Part shown: positions 17,162 to 25,647 of the stretch, piece after piece
Numbering within the stretch: position 1 is the first letter of the stretch
Layout of the letters: every line of letters begins with the position of its first letter
Source: Deltaproteobacteria bacterium UBA2385
GTDB taxonomy: Bacteria; Myxococcota_A; UBA796; UBA2385
Length of the DNA stretch: 43,846 nucleotides
Assembly (NCBI GenBank): GCA_002343455.1
Contig: DDSR01000182.1
Location: forward strand, 1-43,846
Direction: 5' to 3'
Program-made: the position numbers and the translations under genes
Notes under the pieces: model-generated
What the model saw: the letters and a program-made list of their open reading frames with translations, nothing else
Told to the model about the DNA's origin: nothing
The model's database searches: none

Positions 17162-18459
17162 GAAGGCTCTACCCGGCGCCGGTCCTGGAGGTAGGGCACC
17201 AGCAGCTCGTTGGGACGATACCAGACGCTGTCGTTCTGGTAGCAGGCAACGGCGTTGGTGTAGAGGAGATCGTCCAGCTCATGGTGAGGGCGCTCCTGGT
17301 GCGCCAGGACGTCAGCGAGCACATCCCACCGGCTGGTGTCCAGGGTGATCTCCATGGTGTGACGCCGCTCCCGCACCGCCAGGGCCAGGTCTTCCGGTCG
17401 CACCCGGTCGCGGGACTTGCGCACCGCCTCGCGGACCGACTCCTTGACCAGGGCCAGGAACTCCCGGGCCACGCCCGACGACCACCTGGCCGCCTCGTCG
17501 ACCAGCTCGACAGGGAGCAGCTCGGGGCCCAGCCCGGCGGCCTCCCAGCGAAGACGATACAGCTCCCGCAGCACAGCGATACCCGCCTCCTTGGGTCGGC
17601 CCTCACGATCGACCACCGGCAAGTTGTGCAGCGTCATCGGGCGGAAGCTGCCCGGCATCAAGAAGCTGGCGAAGCGGCCGTCCAGGCGCAGGGCCATCGG
17701 CCCGGAGATGACGATCGCCGCGGGCAGACCGTACAGGAGGGCGGCATCGCTGAGGGCGTCGAAGACGGAGTCGGTGGACACCCGCTTGTCCAGACCATCG
17801 AGCAGGAGCACGGGGGCCCGGCCGGCCGCCTTGCGCAGGGCCACCAGCTCTCCTCTCATGGCCTCCACAAGATCGTCCAGCTCGGTCCGGGATGTGGGGT
17901 GCTCGAGAGCCGCCCGGGCGGCCTTGCCGCAGGCCTCGCCCAGCTCGACGACCGCCGCCGCCCCGGCCGCCGCCGCCTGGCCCTTCGGTCCAAACCACGG
18001 TCCGGCAATCCGCACAAGGTCCATCAAGGGGGCGAGCAGCTCCGCCCCGATCCCGATCGCCTCCAGCGCAGTGAGCAGGGGATCACCTTTCGGCGCCAGA
18101 CCGTTCCAGTCCTCGCGGGCCGCCCGCACCGCAGCCGCGACCAGGGGCAGCCAGGCGACGGTTGTAGCCTTGTCGGGCAGTCCAGCGCTGATGTCGACCA
18201 GAATGGGCACCAGGGCCGAGCCATCTTCTGTCAGGGTCCGCATGACCCGGCGAAGCTCGGTGGATTTTCCGCTGCCGCGGGCCCCGACCAGCGCGATCCG
18301 GGTGCGTTCTGCCTCCCCCTCTTCGAGCGCCTCGACCACCAGGCGCGAGGGCTGGCCCTCGCGATGGACATAGAGAGTGGCGCACTCATCCAGGCTCAAC
18401 TCCCGGAACGGGTCGAAGGCGCTGACCAGCCGCCTTCGCCAGCTCAGATCGTGCTCCAT
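17158..18459 (-). CDS. P-loop (KAP/AAA_16-like) ATPase of the NACHT operon
   Basis: 433 residues from ATG 18459, chosen because GGAGG lies 5 nt upstream; longer starts would run into the preceding kinase gene. Walker A is GARGSGKST at 59-67 and Walker B is VLLLDGLDK, followed by a sensor-like AIVISGP strand. Between them lies an Ala/Gly-rich helical stretch (GQAAAAGAAAVVELG) that could be membrane-associated, as in KAP NTPases. The N-terminal FDPFRELSLDECATLYVHRE segment and C-terminal DDLLYTNAVACYQND segment are distinctive but not assigned to a named domain. It lies 22 bp after the kinase and overlaps the NACHT start by 4 bp. The likely role is NTP-dependent regulator or partner of the NACHT protein. 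Confidence 0.82.
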   Translation of the reverse strand: MEHDLSWRRRLVSAFDPFRELSLDECATLYVHREGQPSRLVVEALEEGEAERTRIALVGARGSGKSTELRRVMRTLTEDGSALVPILVDISAGLPDKATTVAWLPLVAAAVRAAREDWNGLAPKGDPLLTALEAIGIGAELLAPLMDLVRIAGPWFGPKGQAAAAGAAAVVELGEACGKAARAALEHPTSRTELDDLVEAMRGELVALRKAAGRAPVLLLDGLDKRVSTDSVFDALSDAALLYGLPAAIVISGPMALRLDGRFASFLMPGSFRPMTLHNLPVVDREGRPKEAGIAVLRELYRLRWEAAGLGPELLPVELVDEAARWSSGVAREFLALVKESVREAVRKSRDRVRPEDLALAVRERRHTMEITLDTSRWDVLADVLAHQERPHHELDDLLYTNAVACYQNDSVWYRPNELLVPYLQDRRRVEPS

Positions 18460-18481
18460 ACAGGCCTCCATCCCTTCGATA

Positions 18482-20383
18482 TCACGCCCCCACATCCTTC
18501 GGCTCCCGCAGCAGCCTGCCCCGCATGGTCGGGTACCACAGCCCAAAGGTCACCCCGACCACCAGCAGGTTGGCGAGCCCGATGGTCGGAAAGGCCCACG
18601 ATGGCCGCTCGATGCTGAGCCCGAGCGAGACGAGGTAGGCCAGGGCTGGCAGGCGGGCGATAGCCGGCTGATCCTGGGCCAGCAGGGCGGAGACGACCGC
18701 GAAGAGGAGCTGGTTGAAGCGCAGGATCTGGTCGGGGCTCATGCCCATGGCGACGCCCACCAGGTCGCCCAGCACCAGGGCGGTCTGGACCACGATCAGC
18801 ATCTGGGCGACACGGCGGTTCAGCTCGGTCCGGCCCAGGGAGTCCCGCGCCCAGAGGACCAGGGGCGCCCCGATGGCCAGCATCAGGCCGTGGCTGCTCA
18901 GCAGACCCCAGTGGCTGACCTGGACCCCGGCGGCCCAGGCGCCGAACGGGATGAGGGTCCACAGCCCCATGACGATCGAGAAGACGAAGATGCGGGTGCG
19001 GCCGCCCAGCGAAGGGTCGAGGTTGGCCCGCAGCCGGGCGAGGTCGGCGGCGGCGAGCTGCTGGGCCTGTTGGGCCGAGGCAACCCTGGCCTGCAGATCG
19101 GCCGGGGGGTCGGGCAGCTCGGCCAGCAGGGTGGCGGCGGCGCGCCCATCGCCGAGAGCGAGCTCGTAGCCTAGCATCGCTAGAGCAGCTCGACGGAGCC
19201 CCTCCTGGGCCTGCGCGTGGCCGGGAGAGGCCCGCAGGGCGCTCCGAAAGCCGAAGCGGGCGGCCTCGTAGTCGCGGTAGAGCTCCTGCCGATCGGCTCC
19301 CTCCAGGAGCGCCCGGTCCAGGTTGACTAGCCTTGCTAGGGCTTCTTCGACCAGCCCGTCGGCGCTGCGCTCTTCGAGGAAGGCCTGCAGCTCCAGGCGG
19401 AGGGCTTCGGCGGAGGGCGGCCGCTCAGCTGGGCTGTGGGCCATGGTCCGGGCGAGGATGCCGGCGAGGCGGGGCGAGACCTCGGCGGGGAGCTTCGGCT
19501 GGAAGGAGGGGATCGTCACCAGGGTCTCGGCAGCGGTGCGACCGGGGTGCGGGCCATGTCCCGTCAGCACGGCGTAGAGCAACGAGCCGAGCAGGTAGAC
19601 GTCGGTGCGCTCGGTGATGGCTGGGCCGTCGGCGAGGGCCATCTCGGGCGCCATGAAGCGCGGCGTGCCGACCACCTTGCGCTGGTCGCGGACCGCAGGC
19701 AGCCAGGCCGGGCCGTCGGCGTGCAGCCGGGCAGCGAGGCCCCAGTCCAGGACGTAGACCTCGCCAAAGGCCCCGACCATGACGTTGTCGGGCTTGAGGT
19801 CCCGATGCAGGATGCCTCGGCTGTGCGCGAAGCTGACGGCGTTGCAGACCTGCATCAGCACGCCCAGATGCCAGGCCAGCAGATCCCGAGCGCCGAAGCT
19901 CTGCTGGACCTGCTGGGGGTCGGCGATCAGCTCGGCCCAGGTCCGGCCCTCGATGCGGCGCATGACGACGTGAGGCTGCCCGGCCTCGTCGGCGACGAGC
20001 AGGTAGACCGGCACGATGTTGGGGTGCTCCAAGGCCGCGGCGGCCCATGCCTCTTGCAGCAGCCCCCGCCCCGGGCGGGCCTCCCCCGTGCGGGCGTGGG
20101 CGGACTTGACCGCGACCTCTCGCCCCAGCAGCACCTGCCGTCCCAGGCGAACGACGCCCATGCCTCCCTCGCCAAGCGTGCCCAGCAGCTCGATCTCGCG
20201 GGCCAGGGGGGTCGCGTGGGCCGCCAGGGTGTCCGTCAGCAGCGGATCATCCTGGCCGGGCGTCGGGGTCGGGCGAATGGTCTGGTTGGCCTGGGCCCGA
20301 TCGGGGACGATCGTGAAGTGACCCGTCTCGCCAATGCTGGGCTCGTTCAGGCTGAGATCGTCGCTGGGGTTGGGAGGGCCCAT
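18482..20383 (-). CDS. Membrane Hanks-type Ser/Thr protein kinase
   Basis: 633 residues from ATG 20383. An N-terminal Pro/Thr-rich segment is followed by a kinase domain with glycine loop GEGGMG (71-76), VAVK (Lys93), catalytic HRDLKPDN (193-200), metal loop DWG (213-215, in place of DFG) and APE (245-247). All catalytic residues are present, so activity is expected. After the kinase there is a helical, TPR-like region (ASPGHAQAQEGLRRAALAML), a coiled-coil-like stretch, then five to six hydrophobic segments near the C-terminus that should anchor it in the inner membrane. It heads the kinase-ATPase-NACHT operon and is divergent from a metal-transport operon across a 71-bp gap with an inverted repeat. 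Upstream starts are possible but would overlap that promoter. Confidence 0.9.
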   Translation of the reverse strand: MGPPNPSDDLSLNEPSIGETGHFTIVPDRAQANQTIRPTPTPGQDDPLLTDTLAAHATPLAREIELLGTLGEGGMGVVRLGRQVLLGREVAVKSAHARTGEARPGRGLLQEAWAAAALEHPNIVPVYLLVADEAGQPHVVMRRIEGRTWAELIADPQQVQQSFGARDLLAWHLGVLMQVCNAVSFAHSRGILHRDLKPDNVMVGAFGEVYVLDWGLAARLHADGPAWLPAVRDQRKVVGTPRFMAPEMALADGPAITERTDVYLLGSLLYAVLTGHGPHPGRTAAETLVTIPSFQPKLPAEVSPRLAGILARTMAHSPAERPPSAEALRLELQAFLEERSADGLVEEALARLVNLDRALLEGADRQELYRDYEAARFGFRSALRASPGHAQAQEGLRRAALAMLGYELALGDGRAAATLLAELPDPPADLQARVASAQQAQQLAAADLARLRANLDPSLGGRTRIFVFSIVMGLWTLIPFGAWAAGVQVSHWGLLSSHGLMLAIGAPLVLWARDSLGRTELNRRVAQMLIVVQTALVLGDLVGVAMGMSPDQILRFNQLLFAVVSALLAQDQPAIARLPALAYLVSLGLSIERPSWAFPTIGLANLLVVGVTFGLWYPTMRGRLLREPKDVGA

Positions 20384-20394
20384 CGGGGGCGCCT

Positions 20395-20420
20395 TAGCGC
20401 GGCTGGCTCCGTCCGCGCTA
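20395..20420. promoter_or_regulatory. Inverted repeat in divergent promoter (candidate operator)
   Basis: TAGCGCGG at 20395-20402 and CCGCGCTA at 20413-20420 form a perfect 8-bp dyad with a 10-bp spacer. It lies in the 71-bp gap between the kinase operon and the metal-permease operon. Position and symmetry suit a dimeric regulator acting on one or both promoters. No regulator can be assigned. Confidence 0.45.
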
Positions 20421-20454
20421 TGGCAACCCCACCAACCCTGCCCCGGGAGCCCCC

Positions 20455-21669
20455 ATGGCTGCACCCTTCCTGCTCAACGCCTGGGCCGTCCTGCTCGAGC
20501 TGGCGCCATGGTTGCTGCTGGGCGCCGGCGCGGCAGGCCTGATGCACGGGCTGGCGCCTGCCGGCCTCATCCGCCAGCAGCTCCGAGGGCACCGGGGCGT
20601 CCTCAAGGCCGTGCTGATCGGCATTCCCATGCCGCTGTGCTCCTGCGGGGTGATCCCCGCCGGCATCTCGCTTCGACGGAACGGGGCCAGCACGGGTGCC
20701 AGCCTGGGCTTCCTGATCGCGACGCCCCAGACGGGCGTGGACAGCGTCCTGGTCAGCGCCGCCTTCCTCGGCTGGCCCTTCGCCCTGTTCAAGGTGCTGG
20801 CCGCCCTGGTCACCGGCGTGCTTGGCGGGAGCCTCGCCGAGAGGCTGGTGCCCGAGCAGCCGACGCCTCGGGCCGAAGCCTCCTTCGAGACGGTCGATCG
20901 CAGCCCCAAGGGCATGCTGCTTCACGGCGTCGACCTGGTCCGCCTGATCTGGCGGTGGCTGCTGTTCGGCGTGGTGCTCAGCGCGGCCCTCACCACCTTC
21001 CTGCCCGACGACGCCCTGGCGAGCCTGGCGGGTCAAGGCGCCGTGCTCTCCGCGCTGATCGTCCTGGTGGCCGCGGTGCCGCTGTACGTCTGCGCCACCG
21101 CGAGCGTGCCCGTCGCCGCCGCCCTGGTGGCCGGGGGCCTGCCGACCTCGACGGCCATGGTCTTCCTGATGGCAGGTCCGGCCGTGAGCCTGGCCAGCAT
21201 GGGCGCGGTCCGGACCGGCCTGGGCGGCCGAGCGCTGGCGGTCTACCTGAGCACGATCATCGCCGGCAGCCTGCTGGCCGGTCTCAGCTACGAGGCGCTG
21301 CTGGGTCCCCTCCCCGGCCGCGTCGCCGGCGAGGCCCACCTGCACGCAGGCCCGGTGGAGCTGCTGGCCGCCGTGCTGCTGCTCGGCCTCTTCGCCCGCT
21401 TCGCCGTCGAGGACCTGGGTCGACTCCGGGCGGCCTACCGCGCCCGGCGCGCTCCAGCCCTCCTGACGGTGAGGGTCACAGGCATGACCTGTGGCGGTTG
21501 CGCCGCGAAGCTGGAGCGCTCCCTGGTCGCGCTGGAGGGGGTCCAGAGCGCCAGCGTCCAGCTCGGCGAAGGCCGGGCCCGGATTGTCGGCGAGCTGAGC
21601 TTCGAGAGGGCCAAGGCGGCCATCGAAGCGGCCGGCTTCGGGGTCGGCGAGCCCACGAGCCCCGTGTGA
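20455..21669 (+). CDS. SO_0444-type Cu/Zn efflux permease with C-terminal heavy-metal-associated domain
   Basis: 404 residues. The membrane domain (about eight hydrophobic segments) belongs to the DUF318/ArsP-like permease group. The hallmark IPMPLCSCGVIPAG has Cys62 and Cys64 in a membrane segment, and a second repeat contains VPLYVCATASVPVAAAL. A ~65-residue heavy-metal-associated domain follows at the C-terminus with GMTCGGC (~343-349). This fusion matches the SO_0444 family of predicted Cu/Zn exporters. Its stop overlaps the GTG of the next gene, so the two are coupled. The metal is inferred from the family; arsenical transport is an alternative because of the ArsP relation. Confidence 0.85.
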   Translation: MAAPFLLNAWAVLLELAPWLLLGAGAAGLMHGLAPAGLIRQQLRGHRGVLKAVLIGIPMPLCSCGVIPAGISLRRNGASTGASLGFLIATPQTGVDSVLVSAAFLGWPFALFKVLAALVTGVLGGSLAERLVPEQPTPRAEASFETVDRSPKGMLLHGVDLVRLIWRWLLFGVVLSAALTTFLPDDALASLAGQGAVLSALIVLVAAVPLYVCATASVPVAAALVAGGLPTSTAMVFLMAGPAVSLASMGAVRTGLGGRALAVYLSTIIAGSLLAGLSYEALLGPLPGRVAGEAHLHAGPVELLAAVLLLGLFARFAVEDLGRLRAAYRARRAPALLTVRVTGMTCGGCAAKLERSLVALEGVQSASVQLGEGRARIVGELSFERAKAAIEAAGFGVGEPTSPV

Positions 21670-23243
21670 TCGGCGCCCTGCTCGGCGGTATCGGCCTCTT
21701 CCTGCTCGGCATGGGCATGATGAGCTCCGGGCTGCAGGCCGTGGCGGGCGACCGCCTCCAGGGCCTGCTGCAGCGCTGGACTTCAACCCCGGCCCGGGGC
21801 GTGCTGGCCGGCACAGTGGCGACCGCGCTGGTGCAGTCTTCCAGCGCCACGACCCTGGCGACCGTCGGCTTCGTCAGCGCCGGGCTGATCAGCTTCCCTG
21901 CGGCGCTGGGCCTGATCTACGGGGCCAACCTGGGCACCACCTCGACGGCCTGGATCGTCTCGGTGATCGGGCTGAAGATCGACGTCGCCGCCTTCGCCCT
22001 GCCGCTGATCGGGCTGGGCGCGGCGCTCAAGCTCTTCGCCCACGGGCGCCGCAGCCAGGCCGGCCTCGCCCTGGCCGGCTTCGGGATGATCTTCCTGGGC
22101 ATCGACGTGCTGCAGGAGGGCATGGCCGGGATGGCCGCGGCCTTCGATCCCGCCGGGATGGCCCGCCCCGGCCTGCCCGGCGCGCTGCTGCTGGTGGGGA
22201 TCGGCGCGCTGATGACGGTGGTCCTGCAGGCCTCCAGCGCGGCGATGGCGACCACCCTGACCGCGGTCCACGCCGGGACCCTCAGCCTGGAGCAGGCGGC
22301 CTTCCTGGCCATCGGCCAGAACGTGGGCACGACCATCACCGCCGCCCTCGGCTCGACGGGCGGCTCGCTGGCCGCGCGGCGGACGGCCGCAGCCCACCTG
22401 CTCTTCAACCTGGTCACCGGCCTGGCCGCTTTGGTGATCATCGTCCCTTTCGTCGCCGGGCTGCGCTGGATCGCGCACAAGGCAGGATGGGAGGACCCCG
22501 CCGTCCAGCTCTCCCTCTTCCACACCTCCTTCAACCTGCTCGGGCTGGCGCTCTTCCTGCCCCAGACCCGGCCCTTCGCCCGGCTGGTGGAGCGCCTCGT
22601 CAAGGAGCGCGCCACCGCGCTCAGCCACCGCCTGGTGGAGCGAGGCTCGCTGCTGGCCGAGGTCCGCCTGGAGTCGGCCCGCCTGACGGTGCGCGACGTG
22701 GCCGCGGTGGTCAACGAGCTGCTGCTGGGCTGCTTGATCCCAGGCCCCGAGCGCCGCCCCCGCGAGCAGCGCATCGCCGAGGCCCGCGCCGCCCTGGACG
22801 CGGTGCGCGACTACCTCGCCCCCCTGAAGACCGACCCCAGCACGCCGGAGGCCTGGCGGCGCCACCTCGCCCTGCTCCACGCCACCGACCACCTCGACCG
22901 CCTGGTGGACGCCAGCGTCGACGCCGGCGCGGTCGCCGATCTGGGCGGGGACGAGCCCCTGGGCGGCGAGGCCAGCGTGGAGTCCCTGCTGGTGCAAGCT
23001 GGCTCCTGGCTGGAGGACGACACGCGGGAGGAGGCCTACCGCTCGGCCAAGGAGGAGGTGCTGCGCCTGGGCCGCGCTCGCGAGCGCCGGCGCCCCCAGG
23101 TGCTGGAGCGCACCGCCCGCGGCGAGCTGAGCCCCCTGGGCGCCGAGCAGACCCTGCACTCCATCCGCCTGGCCGAGCGCATCGGCGAGCACACCGGCCG
23201 GGTTCTGCACTACCTGAAGGACGCGGCCGCGGGCCCGGGTTGA
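21666..23243 (+). CDS. Na/Pi-cotransporter family protein with PhoU-like C-terminal domain
   Basis: 525 residues from GTG 21666, which overlaps the TGA of the permease gene (GTGA) and starts directly with the first hydrophobic helix. The two inverted NptA/YjbB-type repeats are clear: VQSSSATTLATVGF with GANLGTTSTA, then LQASSAAMATTLTAV with GQNVGTTITAAL. After about ten hydrophobic segments, the C-terminal ~230 residues are helical and charged, like the PhoU-type domain of this family. Members move phosphate with sodium, often as exporters. Coupling to a metal/metalloid permease suggests a shared detoxification or ion-balance role, which is inference. Confidence 0.9.
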   Translation: MIGALLGGIGLFLLGMGMMSSGLQAVAGDRLQGLLQRWTSTPARGVLAGTVATALVQSSSATTLATVGFVSAGLISFPAALGLIYGANLGTTSTAWIVSVIGLKIDVAAFALPLIGLGAALKLFAHGRRSQAGLALAGFGMIFLGIDVLQEGMAGMAAAFDPAGMARPGLPGALLLVGIGALMTVVLQASSAAMATTLTAVHAGTLSLEQAAFLAIGQNVGTTITAALGSTGGSLAARRTAAAHLLFNLVTGLAALVIIVPFVAGLRWIAHKAGWEDPAVQLSLFHTSFNLLGLALFLPQTRPFARLVERLVKERATALSHRLVERGSLLAEVRLESARLTVRDVAAVVNELLLGCLIPGPERRPREQRIAEARAALDAVRDYLAPLKTDPSTPEAWRRHLALLHATDHLDRLVDASVDAGAVADLGGDEPLGGEASVESLLVQAGSWLEDDTREEAYRSAKEEVLRLGRARERRRPQVLERTARGELSPLGAEQTLHSIRLAERIGEHTGRVLHYLKDAAAGPG

Positions 23244-23247
23244 TACG

Positions 23248-23263
23248 CTGGCCCTGGGGCCAG
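23248..23263. promoter_or_regulatory. Short palindrome just upstream of the tetR-type gene
   Basis: CTGGCC at 23248-23253 and GGCCAG at 23258-23263 flank 4 nt, 21 nt before the GTG of the TetR-family gene and immediately after the transporter stop. It could be an autoregulatory TetR operator or a small hairpin between genes. There is no T-run, so a classical terminator is unlikely. Confidence 0.4.
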
Positions 23264-23283
23264 TCTGGTCCGAAGGAGGCACC

Positions 23284-23952
23284 GTGTCCGAAGCCCGCAC
23301 TCTCCGTGGCAGCCAGACCGTGCAGCGCATCGTCCGCGCCGCCGCCCGGGTCATCGGCAAGAGCGGCTACGACCGCGCCAGCATGGGCGAGGTGGCGCGC
23401 GAGGCGGGGGTCAGCAAGGGGCTGCTGCACTACCACTTCGCCAGCAAGGAGGACCTGCTGATCGAGGCCCAGCGGGCCGCCTTCCGCGAGATGCACCTGC
23501 GCTTCACCGAGCGCGCCCGCCGGGGCGAGAAGGGCCTGGAGGCGGCGCTGGACGCCCTGGACGCGATGTGGCGCACCGTGCGCGAGCTTCGCGGCGGGGC
23601 GCCCTTCATCGTCGAGACCCTGGCCATGGCCAGCCACGACGGGCCGCTGAACCGGCGGCTGGCCCGCTTCTACGTCGAGAGCACCAGCCTGCTCGAAGAC
23701 GCCATCCGGCAGGTCTTCGCCGACGAGCTCGACCGCCTCGCCATCAGCCCGGACCGCATGGCGGTGCTGATCCGGGTCCTGCTGGAGGGATTGACGGTCG
23801 AGCTGGCCCAGGCACGCACCGACGAAGAGGCCGCTCGTGTCGACCAGGCCTACCTCGACTTCCGCGAGCTCTTCGAGCGCTTCGTGCTCTCCGGGCAGAC
23901 CTTGAACGCTCCCTCCACCGATGGCATCGCCCCGGTGCCGCTGCCGTGGTAA
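23284..23952 (+). CDS. TetR/AcrR-family transcriptional regulator
   Basis: 222 residues. The N-terminal helix-turn-helix (~15-60) reads VQRIVRAAARVIGKSGYDRA then MGEVAREAGVSKGLLHYHF and ASKEDLL, the standard TetR pattern. The helical C-terminal ligand domain is unassigned. The GTG start has an AAGGAGG site. A 16-bp palindrome lies directly upstream. It is 25 bp ahead of a fatty-acid methyltransferase gene and 40 bp behind the transporter pair, so either is a candidate target. Confidence 0.92.
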   Translation: MSEARTLRGSQTVQRIVRAAARVIGKSGYDRASMGEVAREAGVSKGLLHYHFASKEDLLIEAQRAAFREMHLRFTERARRGEKGLEAALDALDAMWRTVRELRGGAPFIVETLAMASHDGPLNRRLARFYVESTSLLEDAIRQVFADELDRLAISPDRMAVLIRVLLEGLTVELAQARTDEEAARVDQAYLDFRELFERFVLSGQTLNAPSTDGIAPVPLPW

Positions 23953-23977
23953 GCGGCCGGCCCACTCCGGAGCAGCC

Positions 23978-24835
23978 ATGACCTCCAAGCACGAAGACAT
24001 CGAGGTCAGCTACAGCGTCAGCAATGACTTCTTCAAGCTGTGGCTCGACCGCAACATGCACTACACCTCGGCCAGCTACCTGACCGGCGACGAGAGCCTG
24101 GATCTCGCGCAGGAGCAGAAGGCCGCCATCCTGCACGACTACGCCGAGATCACGCCGGACAGCCTGGTGCTGGACATCGGCTGCGGCTGGGGCTCCTTCC
24201 TGGACTTCCTCGTCAGCAAGCGCGGCGTGAAGGAGGCCCACGGGGTCACCCTCTCGACCGAGCAGCTCCGCTGGATCGAGGACAAGCAGCTCCCCCAGAT
24301 CAAGGCCTGGCTGCAGGACTTCAACACCTGGGAGCCGGGCTGGAAGTACGACGCGATCGTCTCGATCGAGATGGTCGACCACATCTGCAGCCCGGCCCAG
24401 GCTCGTGAAGGCCGCGCGGTGGCGCTGTACCGCGAGTACTTCCGACGCGCCCACGCCCTGCTCAAGCCCGGCGGCGTCTTCGCCTGCCAGGCCATCCTCT
24501 CCGACCGCGTGCCCCGCGGGCGCAAGGATCTCGAGGACCTCGCCTTCACGGCCGACATCATCTTCCCCGGCGGCCGCAACCCCCGCCTGGAAGAGCTGAT
24601 CATGGCCATCCGGCCCTACTTCGAGGTGGAGGAGCTGCGCACCCAGCGCACCAGCTACCGCCGCACCACCAACGAGTGGTGGGAGGGCCTGAAGGCCAAC
24701 GAGGCGCTGATCCGCAGCACCTGGGGCGACCAGGTCTACGAGGACTACGACCGCTACCTGGGCACCTGCGTCAAGGCCTTCGACCACTACTGGTCCAGCG
24801 ATGTGCAGCTCAAGCTGCGCTGGTGCCCGGTCTAG
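23978..24835 (+). CDS. Cyclopropane-fatty-acid-synthase-like SAM methyltransferase
   Basis: 285 residues. The N-terminal SYSVSNDFFKLWLDRNMHYTS block, SAM motif LVLDIGCGWGSF (~63-74), GVTLSTEQ, and SIEMVDHI are typical of the CFA/mycolic-acid methyltransferase group. The C-terminal YRRTTNEWWEGLKAN and YDRYLGTCVKAF segments also fit. It is shorter than E. coli Cfa (382 aa) because the N-terminal extension is missing. It probably methylates an unsaturated fatty acyl chain or related lipid; methyl transfer to a small molecule is possible. ATG 23978 was chosen because the family alignment starts there. It is probably co-transcribed with the TetR gene. Confidence 0.85.
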   Translation: MTSKHEDIEVSYSVSNDFFKLWLDRNMHYTSASYLTGDESLDLAQEQKAAILHDYAEITPDSLVLDIGCGWGSFLDFLVSKRGVKEAHGVTLSTEQLRWIEDKQLPQIKAWLQDFNTWEPGWKYDAIVSIEMVDHICSPAQAREGRAVALYREYFRRAHALLKPGGVFACQAILSDRVPRGRKDLEDLAFTADIIFPGGRNPRLEELIMAIRPYFEVEELRTQRTSYRRTTNEWWEGLKANEALIRSTWGDQVYEDYDRYLGTCVKAFDHYWSSDVQLKLRWCPV

Positions 24836-24853
24836 CCGACAGGGTGCAAGCGG

Positions 24854-25615
24854 CTAGGGCCGGCAGGGTCCGCTGGCGGGCAGCAGCCTCTCGGAGCGCA
24901 TCCCGTCGGCGGTGCGCTGGAGCAGGACGAGGCCCTCGTCGTCGGCGACCAGCCGCATCCCCGAGCGCGAGCCCGCGCCGGTCTGGATGGCCAGCCAGGT
25001 CTCCTTCGAGCTGGCTCTGAGCCCCTCGATCCTCAGCTCGAGCCCGGCGCGTTGGAGCAGCGGGGCCTCTCCCGGGGCAGGGAGCAGCAGGCCGGGCGCC
25101 GAGCAGGGATCTCCGGCCTGGTTGAAGCGCCGCTCGCCCAGGTCATGGAGGGGCTGGAGGTCCAGGGGCTGACCGCAGCTGGCGGCGGCCGGCGGGAGCT
25201 GCTCGACCGCGCTCGCCCCGATCATGGCGAGGCGGATCCCGCTCTCGAAGCCCGGCAGGCTGCCCTTGGCGAACACCAGGCCCTCGTCCCGGTCGCGCAG
25301 GACCAGCTCACCCGAGGCGGCCACCAGGCGGGCGCTGCCGTCGCGCTGCAGCTCGGCCATGATGAGCGGGTGCTCCTGGTCGCCGGCGGGGCCGCGCACG
25401 ACCAGCGGCTGGCTCTGGACGATCTCCAGGCTGAGGGGCTCGCCCTGGCAGGGCCAGGCGATCACCTCGCGGCCGTCGACGGCCTGGGTCTGGATCCAGC
25501 GGCCCAGGACCCAGGGCGGGACGACCACGGGGATGGGCTCGGGCGGCAGGGGTGCGACCGGGGCCTCGGCCCCACCGCAAGCGAACAGCATCAGCAGCAG
25601 CCCGGTCATGCTCAT
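24854..25615 (-). CDS. Hypothetical lipoprotein downstream of mutH
   Basis: 253 residues from ATG 25615. It begins MSMTGLLLMLFACGG, a short lipoprotein signal with lipobox and Cys13, followed by a Pro-rich linker (PLPPEPIPVVVPP). The rest is a beta-rich domain with WVLGRWIQTQAVDGREV near its start, resembling lipocalin-like stress/heat-resistance domains in outline only. No catalytic motif was seen. GGCGGAG lies just upstream of the start. The gap to the mutH stop is 32 bp on the same strand, so the two may share a transcript. The function is unknown. Confidence 0.75.
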   Translation of the reverse strand: MSMTGLLLMLFACGGAEAPVAPLPPEPIPVVVPPWVLGRWIQTQAVDGREVIAWPCQGEPLSLEIVQSQPLVVRGPAGDQEHPLIMAELQRDGSARLVAASGELVLRDRDEGLVFAKGSLPGFESGIRLAMIGASAVEQLPPAAASCGQPLDLQPLHDLGERRFNQAGDPCSAPGLLLPAPGEAPLLQRAGLELRIEGLRASSKETWLAIQTGAGSRSGMRLVADDEGLVLLQRTADGMRSERLLPASGPCRP

Positions 25616-25647
25616 CGATACTCCGCCCCGGCCGACGGTGCACCCAC

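Noticed and set aside
18694..19844. DWG in place of DFG as a sign of a dead kinase
   Set aside because: The metal-binding Asp, the HRD motif and the ATP-binding Lys are all present, so activity is expected.
20334..21665. Upstream extension of the Na/Pi-transporter frame (to 969 codons)
   Set aside because: The extension is Arg/Pro-rich out-of-frame translation of the permease gene; the family begins at GTG 21666.
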